Counted from the first letter of the stretch, positions 47,925 to 59,899 are shown. The stretch: 64,000 bases of DNA from Seriola aureovittata (GCF_021018895.1 NC_079379.1:20396776-20460775), one strand, 5' to 3'. Numbers and translations are program-made. Notes: a model not told the origin generated them from the sequence alone.

Positions 47925-49060
47925 TTTAAAGAGATCAATGTAAAAGTGACCAGTGCTTTTGTTTTAGAGGGGAAGTGAGGGGAGTGTGTTGGAAGTATGT
48001 TCTGAATTCTGTTAAAGAAGCTGTTTTTAATCCTTCTTGCTCAGGTTTTGATGATCCAGTATCTCCTCCAGATGGCAGGAGGGTAAAAAAGGCTGCAGGA
48101 TGGGTGATGGGGGATCTCTGGTGATGGGAGGGCAGAGGGGAGCCAGCGATCTTACTCGCTGTCTTCACTATCCTGTTCACTTGGTGCCAGGAGGTGATGC
48201 CGTAGGTCAGAATACTTTAGATGGTGTCCCTATAAGATGTGATGAGAGCCAGGATGTGGATACTTGCTCTCTTTAGTCTCTGGTGTGGGTGGAGCTGCTG
48301 ACAATAGCTGTTGTGTTGACCGATCAGGTCAGGTCTTCAGGCGGGAACAACCCCAAGAGCTTTGTGCTGCTGGCCCACTCCACAGTGCTGCCGATTAATG
48401 TGCAAGTGGTCCATCCTCAAGTCAATTAACATCTCCTTGGTTGTATTGACTTTGTCGTTCCTTCACCATACTGTCAGCTGCTCCACCTCCATCCTGCATG
48501 CTGTTTCATCTCAGGTGCCGATGAGACCCACCACTGTGATATCATCAACACACTTAATGATGTGGTTTGAGTTGAAGGTGGCAGTGTAGTTGTGCAACTG
48601 TCTGCTGCCTCATTGTTAGGAAAAACCAAGGACCAAATTACAAGTGTCGTTGTCCAGTAGCTTTATCTTCTCCACCAGATGTTGAGGTATCATAGTATTA
48701 AATGCTAAGCTGGAGTCGATGAAGAGGACTCTGGGGGTCCAGGTTAGCAGAGAGCCAGACGTTGAAGTGCGAAGGGTATTATGGACACAGGACAGAAGTC
48801 GTTCACGCAGGCAAGGTTTGTCTTCTTGGGTGTGGGAACAACAGTGGCGCTCTTGATGCAGGTGGGTACTACTGCTTGGCTGAGCAAGATGTTGAAAATG
48901 TCTGTCAAGACGTCATTGAGCTGTTTTGCACAGGAATACTGTCAGGTCCAGCGTCCCTGTGGCAGTTGACCCCGGAGAAGGCTTGTATTACCCTGGCTGC
49001 AGACAGCTGGAATATCTCCAGTCTGGAGGTGTGATGTGTAACTCAGCAGCTTCCGCATCC
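47925..49060 (-). mobile_element. L2/Rex1-like LINE fragment, antisense
   Basis: On the minus strand, positions 48597-48480 read as SNHIIKCVDDITVVGLIGT then DETACRMEVEQL, a decayed form of the IIKYADDTTVVGLI..NNETAYRxEVExL palm block of fish L2/Rex1-type reverse transcriptases. Further along, TKEMLIDLRM, ILTYGITSWHQVNRIVKTAS and, near the end (48065-47980), TLLPSGGDTGSSKPEQEGLK follow the expected C-terminal order. The YADD box has become CVDD and stops are present, so the copy is inactive. The 5' part (48720-49060) corresponds to fingers-domain text with few clear motifs. Confidence 0.7.
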
Positions 49061-49064
49061 GTCC

Positions 49065-52000
49065 GGGCTGGTGGTCATGTACACACTTCCTTGTATTCAC
49101 TAGATCTGACACTGTGGGCGCACACAAAGACAGAGACTACGTAAGAGAAGGCACTGTGTAGGTACTAGAAGACGCCCCACAAGCGTTGGTCATGCCACTA
49201 TCTTTATCCAACAGTAATCTTCAATCTTCAATCTATAAAGTTACATTTGAACTATTTAGTAAACTATGGAGTGCTTGTGGAATTCAATAGGAGTGCCTCC
49301 AGTTGAGTAAATTGGATGTTTCTGTCCTTCCTGTTTTGCCTCCAGTCCAATTGACACCATCCGAGGTATTCCTGTGGAATCACATTATCATGTTTTTTCA
49401 GTCTTCAGTTCCCCCCCTTTGTCCTCTGTAACTGCTTAGCACCCATTTAAATCAACTAGCACCATCTAACACCCCTAAAGATGGATAGCGCTGCTTATCA
49501 GCCTTTTGTTGGCAGTTTGTCTTGGTTATAAGCAAACAAGGGGATAGCCGCCGCTAATGACCTTGGGGGTAAAAACAATACTTGTGTGTTTGTACATGTG
49601 CACGTTTCAGCACGCGCGTGGTTCCATGTTGGTGTGTGCTCGCAGCACAGGCAGGTACAGGTAAATACACTGTATGTGTGGACTCGACTGCATACTATAT
49701 GCATCTGACCTCCTCTCATGGCTGGTCTCCACTGCTGGGGATAAATCATGAGGATCTGTGGCAGGCTAACCCCGCTGAGGTGATTCATGGAGCTGCCTTC
49801 ATGACCTTCCATTCAGGTACACAGCTGGGCCCACTCGCCCAATGTGCACATTCATTCCTGTGACTAGACAACACCATTTCTTAAAGCTGCATAAAATGCT
49901 TGTGTATTAGCAAAGTAAAAATGAAGACGCAGAATGGCTTAAATTAAAGGTATTTCACAAAGTATATTTTAATATGAATACATCACTGTGAAATTAATGG
50001 TAATATATGGTAAAAGCCTTGATGAAGAGCTGTACTGTGCAAATGATAACCTGATCCATACAAATGAAACAGACAGTACTTTCTTCTGACAAGTAAGTCC
50101 ATTCTTTACCAAAGGTAAAAAACCATGCTGTATGCTATAGTCCAGACACGTCTGACTATTTAAAGTGATTAGCAACACTAAACGTTTAGCATACATGCTG
50201 GGGTGCTTTATGTGTGGCAAGGACTCCTGCCTGTGACACCAGCAGTTGCTCGGTCTGGGTGCTGCATCCACTTCACCCACCCGTTTCCTGCTGTCACTCC
50301 CTTATACTCCATTAACCATTACACAGTACACACATGCACATAAACATGCAACCCTATCTATTTCAACATATTTGTGAGAAGCTAACATATTGAGATATAG
50401 GCTGTGATAGGATTCACTATTTCTATGCAAATGGAAGTACATAGCTACACATTCACAGGGGATGGCTTAGTGCAGTAAATTAAAAATGATATTTCTTTTA
50501 AGCCTTAAAAGCTTAAAACCCACACAAACACACCCCCTTCTTTGTAAATGCAGTGCCATTTTCAGTGTGAATGCCTGCTAATATGTAATGAGATTGATTT
50601 CTATACACCCATTAGTATAGTGCACTTACGCTAGCAGAACAGTGGTCTCTTCCTTTTCTGCACCGTAAACTCACATTGTGTTGTAACTCGTTGAATTTTC
50701 TGGAGAACAGACCTGGGGGAACACACAACGTTTAAAAGTCTCCAGTCTTCTCTTACCTTAAAGGAACCCTGTGGCATATTTTTATAAATGTTCACATTCA
50801 CAGTTTCTCACCAGAACACATTGTGTGTTTCCTTGAGGATTAATGTTGAATGCATTTCTTTCCTCATTAAACATTTGCATTACTAATTTGAGGAACCTGC
50901 ATTGTTTGATGATAGTGTAACACATCACATGTATGCCTGCACACATAGTCCACATGTACGAAATACAAACAAAACATGGATCCATTCCATAGTGCTAGGA
51001 GTGTTCAAAGCTCCTATGGGTACATTTAAGCTAACTTTGCTAATGTTTGCTAATGCTGAAATTTTACCTGATAGAACTTTTTCTTGATTCACAGCTACCT
51101 GCTTTGCTGCAATGGCAATTTTTTTCTGTATGGACAGTGTTGAAAGCTGTTACTTCATCTTAAATTAATGACATATTCAAGTAAGCGGTATGCAGGTCAT
51201 GTCCTTGCGGCATTTCTTTAAGCTGGCAACAAAGTGGAAAAGATAAGCAGGTTTGATGTGGTTTATCCAGTGGCAATGCCTGTTTAATAGTGAATGATTC
51301 TTGTACTTCAATGTGTTAAATATTCCTCAGTTTATGAAAGGCTTTGACTGCCCCCACTGTACTGCAAGTACAGTATAACCTCAACCCCCCCCATCCCCTC
51401 TCCCCTTGTCTCTCTGCGCTTCCTTTATCCTCCATCCTCCTTCTATGCCACCACAGCTCCCCTCCGTCACTTTTCCAGTCCAACTGCAGTCAGCGCCCCA
51501 TTCTCTCCATTCTTCACCAACCCAAATGTTTCTGTGCAGAGGCCGCAGTACATTTTGATAAAAGCCCCCCCGCTGTTTACAAATTGCTAATCTACAGAAA
51601 CGCTCTGTCAAAAGCTCCTCAATGTTAGTATTCATGTCACTGCTTGAGTGCTTCTCACAATGTTGTGAATAAAGCAGACCGGCCTTGTCCTTGCAGTAAA
51701 TATTTTACCATATTCAACAAACAAACCAAATAACAACTCACAATATTAAAGCATCAATATTATAATCTATGTAATAACACCTTGAATCATTTTCGTGCCA
51801 CGTAGCCATTTTATTTGTTTAAAAACTGCTTCCATTGCTCCGTAGCTTTCAGCTTTTACCTCCCAGGAAAACAAAGAACTTGGAAAGAGCAAAATAGAAC
51901 CAAATTTGCAGTGACATAATGGCAAGAATCAATATGACTTTTCCTTCCTAAATAGAAGATAATGGTATCACAATGGAGGTGTGGGGAGCTTGTCTACTCA

Positions 52001-54360
52001 GCCAGCCCTGATTGATCTGTTACTGCAAGAGTCACTTTGGGACCCGCAAGGTGTCTGGACACATTAGTCTCACCGTGTGCGAGCCAAAACACACACACAC
52101 ATACACACACACACACACAGACACACACACACTGGGTTCAAAGGAAATTCATCGTCAGATCCTCTCAGTCATATATCATCATTATGTGTTACATATATTC
52201 CACCACATGTATTCCAGGACTTATATTAGTATGCACATTGTTTTGGCCTATACATTTTTTCTCAATGCTTCATCAACATCTGCTTCAGTTTGTATGTAGT
52301 TTGTATATTTTTCAAAACGCCCAGACTATCTTATCCCTTCTTGGCTATCGATTATATTCAGTCCTAATCAGAGTGCTGCATTAGCAGGCTGGAAAAAAGC
52401 ATATCAGAAATAGTGCACTCAAATGCTTCTAATATTACCACTTAACACGAGAAAGCATCTCTGTCTGTAGAGTAGCTACAGAATATTGGTTAAATTTAAT
52501 TTCAATGCTAATGTAACCGGTGTTACTGGTTATTGATCAAGGCGCTTGAAAAATATCAATTACTAGTCACGGAAAAAGCAAGCACGCTACTCAGCGGTAA
52601 CTTTTTATATTACTTTTGACGCTCAGCCTAGATATACTAATATGGTGCAGCATAAAAGCCTTTGTACCCACACATCACACCTTCTGTATGTTACATTTCT
52701 AGAAACATGAGACATTGTGGTTTAACAAGCTGTTATCCTTCAGTTTGGAGATGTATACTTCCCAGCTCCCAACAGTCCAGTCCAGGAGTCCAGTTTTCAT
52801 GTAAAATCCCTGGTGCTCCCTGATTGTTAGCTTACTAGTGACAAACGGTTAAGTCAGCTAACTGCCGAGAGCTGGTTGCAATAAGACAACTGTGTTGAGT
52901 TACTGAAATGCATATTCTTCCTCTTTTTGCAGAGGATACCACCACCTCACCTCTAGCCAGCCTAAAGACATATTCACATTATCTTGGAAAAAGAAGGGAC
53001 TTGTGTTTTGAGCTCCATGTTAGCGCGGTATTCACCACTGTGGAACTGGTACTCACCTGCTCTGCTAAACGGTGCCACCTTAGCTTCAATGCTAATCTTG
53101 CTCACTACATTTCATTCAAACAAATCATGTTTTTGTAATAAGCCTGGAATCTGCATCTACATGCAGATATTTTCCCAAGTAAATCTGTTTTGTCTGATCT
53201 TGAAAGGAGACCAACTTATTATTGCACAATTTGGAAATTCAGAAACACAAGTTGTCCATGTTCCAGTTCAAGCCAAACCCCAGTAATTACTGACATTCAT
53301 ACCGTAGTCCATCACTTACACCACTATTTGCTGAAAAAATGTTGTCACCTCTTGTAAAGAATCATAATTTCTGCCCAGCAATGTTTTTCTTCTACTGCAT
53401 AAAATTTGTAGAGAGGTGGTCATGCAAGGCACAGGACTTTGACACTAGAGGCACTTTGGTTAAAGTTAAGGAAAGGTCATGATTTCAATTAAATGTTAGT
53501 AATAAAAACACTGTGTCTTATGCTTAAGGTCACTTTTGACTTTTCCAATATTTAATAAAAACCGCAATCTTGTTCTGGTATTTGACTGAAGTTCAATCCT
53601 TGTGTCTTTTTAGAAGAATATTAATGACAAAAAACAGCAGCGAAAAAGTAGTCTGTGCCTTGTTTATGTGTCCAAGACATTACGTGTATTTCAAAATGTA
53701 CAAATTTTGCTAAGGTTATATAATAGTATGTGAACGTAATGTTTAGGAGACAGGGTTACTACCCAACATACAGAGCCCTTACCTTTCCTAACCCTGAGCA
53801 TGAGTTATTTTTGCCACTTTAATTTTGCCAAGTTCATTATTCTGCAGGGAGAATATTTCTACATTTCTCAATAGATGATTTATTACCCGATCACATAATT
53901 ATTGAAGAATGATGTCTGAATATGATCTATGCTATTTGACTGCTGAAGTAGCATCTCCTTTTTCTGCCATGACAGTAAAAAACAAAAGCAGTTGCCCTTG
54001 AATTTTTCACTTATTCTGGTCCATCTATTGGTTTTGGGGGTTTTCAGGACTCTGGGCTTTTTCACAAGCCTTGCCTGACAAGTTGCTCTCATTACCTGCA
54101 GAAATCCAATCAACTGCACATTTCAAGCTGTACACAGTTGTAGAAGCTTGTGTGCTCAGTGGTAAATTGCAGTGTATGACGAATACACTTTTCTGCCTCA
54201 ATGAAGCTACCATTAATAAAGGCCATTTCTCTGTTCCATTCATTTTTCGCCTTGATTGACACTTTTATTCTCTTTGCAGCTCATATACCCAGCAGGAATA
54301 ACAAAATGGGGACATATTGATTGGTTCATAGGGACATTTTCTAGGCGTATTTTTAAGAAA
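49065..54360. other. Gene-free DNA
   Basis: No gene supported. 50760-50990 has text resembling a dispersed repeat. A plausible acceptor (CCTCTTTTTGCAG at 52920-52932) leads into open but featureless sequence. Confidence 0.45.
52087..52132. repeat. (AC)n microsatellite
   Basis: AC tract with ATAC and AGAC interruptions. Confidence 0.95.
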
Positions 54361-54378
54361 GAAGTCTGGTTCATATTA

Positions 54379-54404
54379 TAGTAGTAGTAGTAGTAGTAGT
54401 AGTA
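54379..54404. repeat. (TAG)n microsatellite
   Basis: Eight to nine TAG units. Confidence 0.9.
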
Positions 54405-54689
54405 ATAGCTGTAGTTGCCGTATTATGTAAAATTTCAAAGAGCAAAAAAGTCTGGAAAACGAAAAACTTTTTCTTCCTGTAAATGTTCACTCGGGGCATG
54501 ATGGGAAATAACCTCAAAGGAATCTAGTCTTGCAAATAGTGACCCAGCAAGATCCCCAGTCTTTACAAAATCTTTATAATGTGAAACTAAAAGTCTAAGT
54601 GTATGGCAGGCTTAAGAATCATGTCACATCCAAGTTTGTTTGCCATATTGTCTGTCTGTCAAGAGTTACATGAGAGGAGGAGACGGCTA

Positions 54690-54742
54690 GGTTAGCTTAG
54701 CATAAAGATGGGAAACAGCAAGAGTGGCTCTGTCCAAAGGTA
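54690..54742 (+). repeat. Fragment of the GTTAGCTTAGCATAAAGA-type repeat
   Basis: GGTTAGCTTAGCATAAAGAT, GGGAAACAGC and GTGGCTCTGTCCAAAGG give the left part of the dispersed repeat whose right part is seen at 26270-26362. Confidence 0.5.
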
Positions 54743-55266
54743 GAAGACTGCTGTGTCACACCTTCTCTATACCGTATACAAGGATACCGTATGTATCTTT
54801 TAAAAATTGTTCATCATTCTCACACGACCAAATCCCCTCTAAAGAGGGAAAGAAGCAAAGCTGGACAAAGCTGGGTTGACTGACTCTCATTGCTATAAAT
54901 GTACATTTATAATTAACTGATTCAAATCACAAAAGCTTAGAAGTTTCTCTTTGATCACTTGACAGCGATTCTGTTTCATCTAAGTTTGCAGAGACCCTTC
55001 GGCGTGTAGCTTTTTGCCTCCACATCAACATCCAAAAGAAAAACAAGCTCAGAAAAAAAAAAAACTCTTATTATACCTTTTGTATAAAAAAAATATGTCT
55101 TTGTTTAATGCATTGTTTTGGCCTTTCCAAGTTGGAAACGAGCTCATCATCATTAGTACATGTGTGTACGCACTCCTGCAAGTTTGTGTCTCATTAAAAG
55201 AGCAACCTGTGAAGTGCAGTGAGGTGTTTCTGAATTCGGCTGGCAAAGGTGAAGGATGAGGCAGTG

Positions 55267-55289
55267 ATAAATAAATAAATAAATAAATG
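55267..55289. repeat. (AAAT)n microsatellite
   Basis: Five to six AAAT units; a similar short tract is at 57056-57075. Confidence 0.9.
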
Positions 55290-56032
55290 TAACGTAATGT
55301 ATGGCTCCATTTGTCCTACCTTGGTCTTTGAAGACGCTGCTCTATTTTCTCTTCACCTCCTTTAATTCACCAACTCTGATGACTGAAAGAAAGGGGTGAA
55401 ACAAGAGGGAAAGGACATTGCTCAAAGAGAAGAGAGTGAGTGAGAGTCAGCCCCCCCCCCCCGTCCACCCTACAGTATACCAGGGAGCGGGAGGTAAACA
55501 ACTTTCAACACATAAATATTTAAATGTTTCATTAGATGCTGTCTCGTGAGGAGACTAAGGAGAGCTTGGGGATTTAGCTCCAGCAGCAGGCGCAAAGTCA
55601 AACCCAGTCAAAGACAAATCCATTCTGTCAACAGGAACAAGGAGCGTTTGGAGGCAGTGAATTATGTATATGAATATGTAAATAAATTATATATGTACAC
55701 CTGGAATGAGGTATCAATATGTATTAAAATATGCATGTTTAACAAGTGATTGGTTAGACAGCTTGTAAGCATGTAAGTGACAAAGAAAGTCACAAGTCAT
55801 GCCTTTATTTCTGTACAGTACATACTGTATGTGTGTATGTTACAATATGTACGACATATTGTGCAGGTGCAAACACATACAAGAGTTTAAGTAAAACATG
55901 AAGACATAAAAAAAAAAAAAAAAGCAACAACAGTCTGTTTTTTTGTTTTTTTTTTCTTGTTTTTTTTTGTTTTTTTGGCCACATGGGGGTGAAACCCTAA
56001 ATAGACCAGAAAACTTTTGATATAGGGTACTA

Positions 56033-56338
56033 CTAAAAAGTCAATGGGAATTTTACATTGGCTTTTTGGATTACTGCAGAAAATAAACTTTGTGGCAAAC
56101 AAAAGTTTGTGATACTTACACGTTCTGTTCAGTTCTTCACAAATTAATTTTTAGTTTAAAAAAAAAAGCTTAAAAATTACAACTGGGGTTTTTACTGATG
56201 TATTTTATGACATAGAATAAAACATGAAAATGTCTTGAGCTTGTGTTACAGACATTATTTCAGTGATCTAACCAAAAACCCATTCAAAAAACCCATAGAC
56301 TTTGGGAAGAGGGAACCAGAAGTGCTACAATGCTAACA
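56033..56338 (+). mobile_element. Long-TIR MITE-like family, copy C (short)
   Basis: AGTCAATGGGAATTTTACAT, TTGGATTACTGCAGAAAATA and GTGATACTTACACGTTCTG match copy A on the left. CTGGGGTTTTTACTGATGTA, TGTCTTGAGCTTGTGTTACA, ATCTAACCAAAAACCC and GGGAAGAGGGAACCAGAAGT match on the right. The outermost left TIR bases and most of the middle are missing, leaving about 0.3 kb. It may be near the basic non-autonomous form. Confidence 0.65.
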
Positions 56339-57359
56339 AGTCCAACACTCGCCCTCCTTTAAGCTGTTTTCATCTTTTTACCTATTAAATGCTTTATTAT
56401 GTTTAACAGCTAGTCCTTTTGTCTTTCTACTGTCTGTGTGCAGTGGGCGCATCAGAGCTTTCTTTTTGTAGTTTCCTACCAACCCTGAGAGCGGTGACAG
56501 TGAACTGACACAGTAAAGTGAAAGTTCCAAAAACAAAACAAAGCATGAGCTGAAAGAAGCTAAAATGCTCCATGGAGCTAAAGGGACCTGCAAAGTCAAA
56601 CATTGATTTGCACAGCTGTAAATATAATAAAACAACCTAATTTCACTGTGTGCAATTAAAGCAACTTTTATTTGTAATTCTACAGAAATTATTGTAAAGC
56701 AATTAACATTTCATGTACGTCCACATCGCTTCTCTACGTCACCGAATCATGAACAGTTCTAGTACTGCTGTTAAATTATTACTTGTCTTATATTTTAAAG
56801 ATAAGTGAATGTATATGAAAAACAATATGATTCAAGCTAAAAAGCCTAGAAAAATAAACTATTATAACTGTATGACAATTAAGTCAAATTTGTCTATTGA
56901 AAAAGTTAGATAAGAGAACCAGTTTACTGAGACATAGACTTCACAAAATATACTCCTATAAGTTGGCATATACGTTACTATGTAGGCTGTATGTGTAGTC
57001 CAAAAGTCTTAGACCTATCCAATTCACTTGAATTGCTATATATATTTATATATAGACAAATAAATAAATAAATAAGAGCTAGGAGAAGACCTTGAATTAA
57101 GATTTTTTTTCCAAGGTCAACAGTGTATTTTTATGCACATTTTTGAATGCATGAATAAAGACATAAACAGGTTGTGAACTATGTCACTTAAAAGAAGAAT
57201 ATGTAGCACTGTCTAGTGATGACAGTATTTAGCTACAGAAAACACAACGCTCAGCATAACAAAACGGAGGAGGATTTGAAGGATGGTTACATCTCGGCAC
57301 AGCATGAAATGAGTTTTACATATTAATCAGTTAAATCCAGTACCAGAGTGTTTGGACCT

Positions 57360-57460
57360 TCACTTGTCACCTTCCTCATCCTGTTTTCTTCCTTGACTCT
57401 GGGGATTTCTCCAGTATAGTTTGAAGTTTGTGATTCCTTTCGCACCATGCGGGCATGCAA
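57360..57460 (-). CDS. Terminal lectin exon with stop codon
   Basis: Behind a CGTCTAG acceptor the minus strand reads ACPHGAKGITNFKLYWRNPQ then SQGRKQDEEGDK and a TGA at 57362-57360. The ITNFKLYWRN segment and the acidic, lysine-rich end resemble the last exon of fish CTLD proteins (a W-T-D/N-F-K-L-x-W-K segment). There is a problem: this frame needs one carried base from the previous exon, but the best donor of the 57542-57630 exon ends on a whole codon. A weaker GTACAG donor 8 bases further downstream would restore the frame; otherwise the join gives an unrelated reading that also stays open for about 50 codons. So either the weaker donor is used or the gene carries a frame defect. Confidence 0.45.
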
Positions 57461-57541
57461 CTAGACGTGCAATAAGGGAAAAAAATATTAAACATGTCAT
57501 TTAGTTGTGTCAAGCGACCGTGATATCACTGTACTGCTTAC

Positions 57542-57630
57542 CTGGTGTAACACTTTCTGCTGAATGTCCGTGCTGTGTATGTGAGCCGTGGACTGAATCC
57601 ACATCTTCACTGTTGTTTGTTTTTTCACCT
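57542..57630 (-). CDS. Short lectin tail exon after CTLD2
   Basis: This 89-base minus-strand exon candidate has a good acceptor (TTTCATAG) and a good donor (CAG/GTAAGC). Joined to the CTLD2 half exon in phase 1 it reads EVKKQTTVKMWIQSTAHIHS followed by TDIQQKVLHQ. Many fish CTLD proteins of this family carry a short polar tail after the last CTLD with a VKMRIQ-like strand and an ILQQ-like helix, which is what suggested this exon. It is about 90 bases downstream of the CTLD2 half exon, with a compact intron between. Support comes from splice sites, phase continuity and resemblance to the family tail as remembered, not from an alignment. Confidence 0.5.
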
Positions 57631-57719
57631 CTATGAAATAAATCAAATAAACACCATAGTGAAACATTAGCATTTTACATGATAATATAAACTTACAGTG
57701 TTTGTGTTTCAGGCTTCAC

Positions 57720-57889
57720 CTGCTAAACAGAAGAAAGTCATTCTGCTCCAACAGTGGTCATCTCCCCATTTCCCTGAGATGACGGAAAGCGATCCGCAGT
57801 GCTGTTCTGAGTTGTAGTTATTAGGTTGCGAAGGCTCCCAGTTGGTGTATGTGGAGTTGCTGTTGTCTGACCAGAAGGCCCAGGGCTCC
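57720..57889 (-). CDS. Second half of another CTLD (CTLD2, 5' half missing)
   Basis: Read on the minus strand, this stretch encodes the C-terminal half of a C-type lectin-like domain: REPWAFWSDNSNSTYTNWEP, then SQPNNY in the EPN/QPD position, EQHCGSL, GKWGDDHCW in the WND position, and FFCLAG. It is a different reading frame from the neighbouring CTLD1 exon. It begins just after a TTACAG acceptor-like site and ends at a CAG/GTGAAG donor. A normal CTLD needs about 55-60 residues before this point, including the WTEAQ-C helix and the WIGL strand, and they are absent. Only about 30 bases separate it from the end of CTLD1, too short for a normal vertebrate intron, and the phases (1 then 2) do not match. 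Possible readings are a deletion in a decaying gene, a collapsed assembly, or a half-domain exon used with an exon outside this order. Homology of this half is clear; its use in a transcript is unknown. Confidence 0.75.
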
Positions 57890-57919
57890 CTGTAACCAAT
57901 TAAATTAATTTATTCCTAC

Positions 57920-58315
57920 CATCATAACAGATGAAAGGTTGAAGGTTTTTGCAGGATACATCATTCAGGTTCATTGTGTTATGGTACAATACACAGTGTT
58001 CCTTTCCTTTTTCATTGTCTGGTTTGCCATTTAGCCAAGTAAAAAAATCTGTGTCTCTGTCAACATAAATATTCTCATCTTCCATGGACCACTTCCAACA
58101 GTTAATGTCATCATAAAGCCCGATCCATGTGTTATTGCTTTTACGCTCAGTGGTGTTAAGTGCGAGTGTCACAAGCCTTTGGTTGTCGTCTTCATTGTTG
58201 ACGGTGGCGAGGTCGATGAACTTCATTCTGCAGCAGCTCTGAGCTTCAGTCCAGTTCTTTCTCAGGTTCACGTACCTGCAGACTCTGGTGTACTCGGCAG
58301 AGACGATGAAAAGTC
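57920..58315 (-). CDS. C-type lectin-like domain exon (CTLD1), complete domain
   Basis: This minus-strand exon encodes about 131 residues that form one full C-type lectin-like fold. Visible landmarks, in order: the start of the mature chain (SAEYTRVCRYVNL), the alpha-1 signature NWTEAQSCCRMKFIDLATV, the WIGL core strand (NTWIGLYDD), a CWKW strand, a GKPDN loop where Ca-binding lectins carry EPN or QPD, NLNDVSC where they carry WND, and the closing FICYDG. The four canonical cysteines can be placed. The altered EPN and WND motifs make classical calcium-dependent sugar binding doubtful. The start was set at an AG acceptor after CTCATC (phase 1), because similar fish lectins splice between the signal peptide and mature chain near 'SG-L'. 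The end is a GTAGGA donor after GAT G. The frame also runs open upstream to an ATG at 58430, so an unspliced start is possible. Fish relatives are secreted or surface lectins, often labelled mannose-receptor-like. Family assignment is strong; exon limits are inferred. Confidence 0.85.
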
Positions 58316-58469
58316 CTGATGAGACGAATGAGACAAGAGCTCTTTGTAGAATTTGGAGACTTTTAGCAAAGTTTAGTATTATAATTGAGTACAGACGGCA
58401 CAAATCAGGGCCTGCATTTATCAAACACATTACACTCAGTCAGTGATGGAAATTATTTGGTTAACACGA

Positions 58470-58736
58470 CCCCTGACCATAGTCCATATATCAATATGGA
58501 CTTAGCCTCTGTGATGTCACCCACAGGTTTCTGAAGAGCAGTTTGAAGCTCAGAGTGAGCTGCTCTGTCGTTGTCATGTTGGCAGTGCCTGACTCCGCCT
58601 AACTCCTGGCAAATCACAGAATGAGCAAAGAGGTGGGGCGCGGGTGCAGCCGAGACTTTGGTGCATGCCAGTTTGTGGCGAGCATTGGAGGGTGTGGCCC
58701 TCAAACAGGTGAGTTAAATAAAAAATTCACCCCCCT
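58470..58736 (-). repeat. Dispersed fish repeat upstream of lectin CTLD1
   Basis: CTCTGTGATGTCACCCACAG, GTTTCTGAAGAGCAGTTTGA, GCTCAGAGTGAGCTGCTC, CATGTTGGCAGTGCCTGACT, GAGCAAAGAGGTGGGGCG make up a repeat common in fish (orientation arbitrary). It lies within the presumed first intron or promoter of the minus-strand lectin gene. Confidence 0.5.
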
Positions 58737-58898
58737 GTAGTTTTCGCGAAGTTTTCTTTCACAAATCATTTGAATAATCACTTTTAAATGTTTCACAAAT
58801 GTTTGCATTTATTTGTGTTTTTACTTTAATTGTGTTTTATTTTCCTTCTGACTAAATTGTCTGTATGTGTTGTTGCTTGTTTTGTTGTTTTATCCTTG

Positions 58899-58962
58899 TG
58901 AAGCACTTTGTATTCTCTGATTTTGAAAAGTGCTGTATAAATAAACTTTATTATTATTATAT
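58899..58962 (+). repeat. LINE-tail-like AAGCACTTTG...TAAATAAA fragment
   Basis: GTGAAGCACTTTGTATTCTC, GAAAAGTGCTGTATAAATAA and ACTTTATTATTATT form the 3' end of a family of fish LINEs and their SINE derivatives, including the polyadenylation-like AATAAA. Confidence 0.5.
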
Positions 58963-59800
58963 AATGCCAGCAGATACAGCCCACTGCATAACACTAAATC
59001 CAATTTTTGCCATGTAGAATGCATTATATTTGTTTTAAACAAGTAAAAAAGGAGTGTGAACTTATGAGACCCCAAAAATATGTTTTAGAATAATATTATT
59101 TTATTTTTAGACGCCTGAAGAGGTAAAAACCTATCTAATAATAGTCTGAAAAAATAATCATTATTTGTGTAGCAGGAACATATTTCATCTGGTTCCTGTC
59201 GTGTTAACCACTCAACCCTCTGTCTTTTTTAATGTTTTAGAAGATGTGTCCCTCTGGGAGGAAATGTAGGTATTCTTTCTCCAATTATGACTCATCCATC
59301 CCTTTATTAGTTGAAATGATGTTTGTGTGCATGAATTATTTTCCGAGTCTAAAATATTTTCTTTTCATATCTTAAGATGTAAAAAAAAAAAGTGCGTCAC
59401 CATAACCTCAGCACCTTAATGTCAAGAGTGTGTCTGTCAGCTGCAGTTCTCATGTCTGAGTTTTTTACTGTTGCTGACCTGAGAGCAGTAAGATGACCAG
59501 TGCGGTTTCCTCCATACTTGGCTTTATTCACTGTAATGAACATTTTCGTTGTGATTATTACTATCACAATCATAGTCACCGTAATTATCATTACTCACAT
59601 AACGATCTTTATCACCATCATTATCCAGCATTACAATGAACTGTCAGTGCAGTTTGAGCATTATTATTAAATCTAACTTGTCTTAACATGAACATTAACG
59701 GGCTGGAAACTTAGAATTAAACAATTTAAAAAACATAACATTTGACATAACATTAAAAAAGTTTTACGGAGAGAAATCAAACAAATCATGTAAAACTCAC

Positions 59801-59888
59801 CTGATGAGACACTCTGCTTTTCCTCTGACAACGATGCATGAGTTTTCCCAGTCACAGTGAAATCTAAGTTTTTTTTTTGCATCTTCAT
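59801..59888 (-). other. Possible first exon of the minus-strand lectin gene
   Basis: The minus strand has an ATG at 59888 followed by about 29 polar codons ending in KQSVSS and a strong CAG/GTGAGT donor at 59801/59800. The donor is in phase 1 and would join the CTLD1 acceptor in frame, giving SVSSG-LFIVSAEYTR. The bases before both splice points are the same (GTCTCATCAG). Against it, the encoded peptide has no hydrophobic signal segment, which lectins of this family normally have. The exon could instead be 5' untranslated, or the true signal exon could be the open frame directly before CTLD1 (58316-58430), which is moderately hydrophobic. Confidence 0.3.
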
Positions 59889-59899
59889 GTTGAGTATTT

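Noticed and set aside
57890..57919. A 30-bp intron joining CTLD1 to the CTLD2 half
   Set aside because: GT and AG are present, but the length is below that of normal vertebrate introns and the phases do not match, so the joined frame is wrong.
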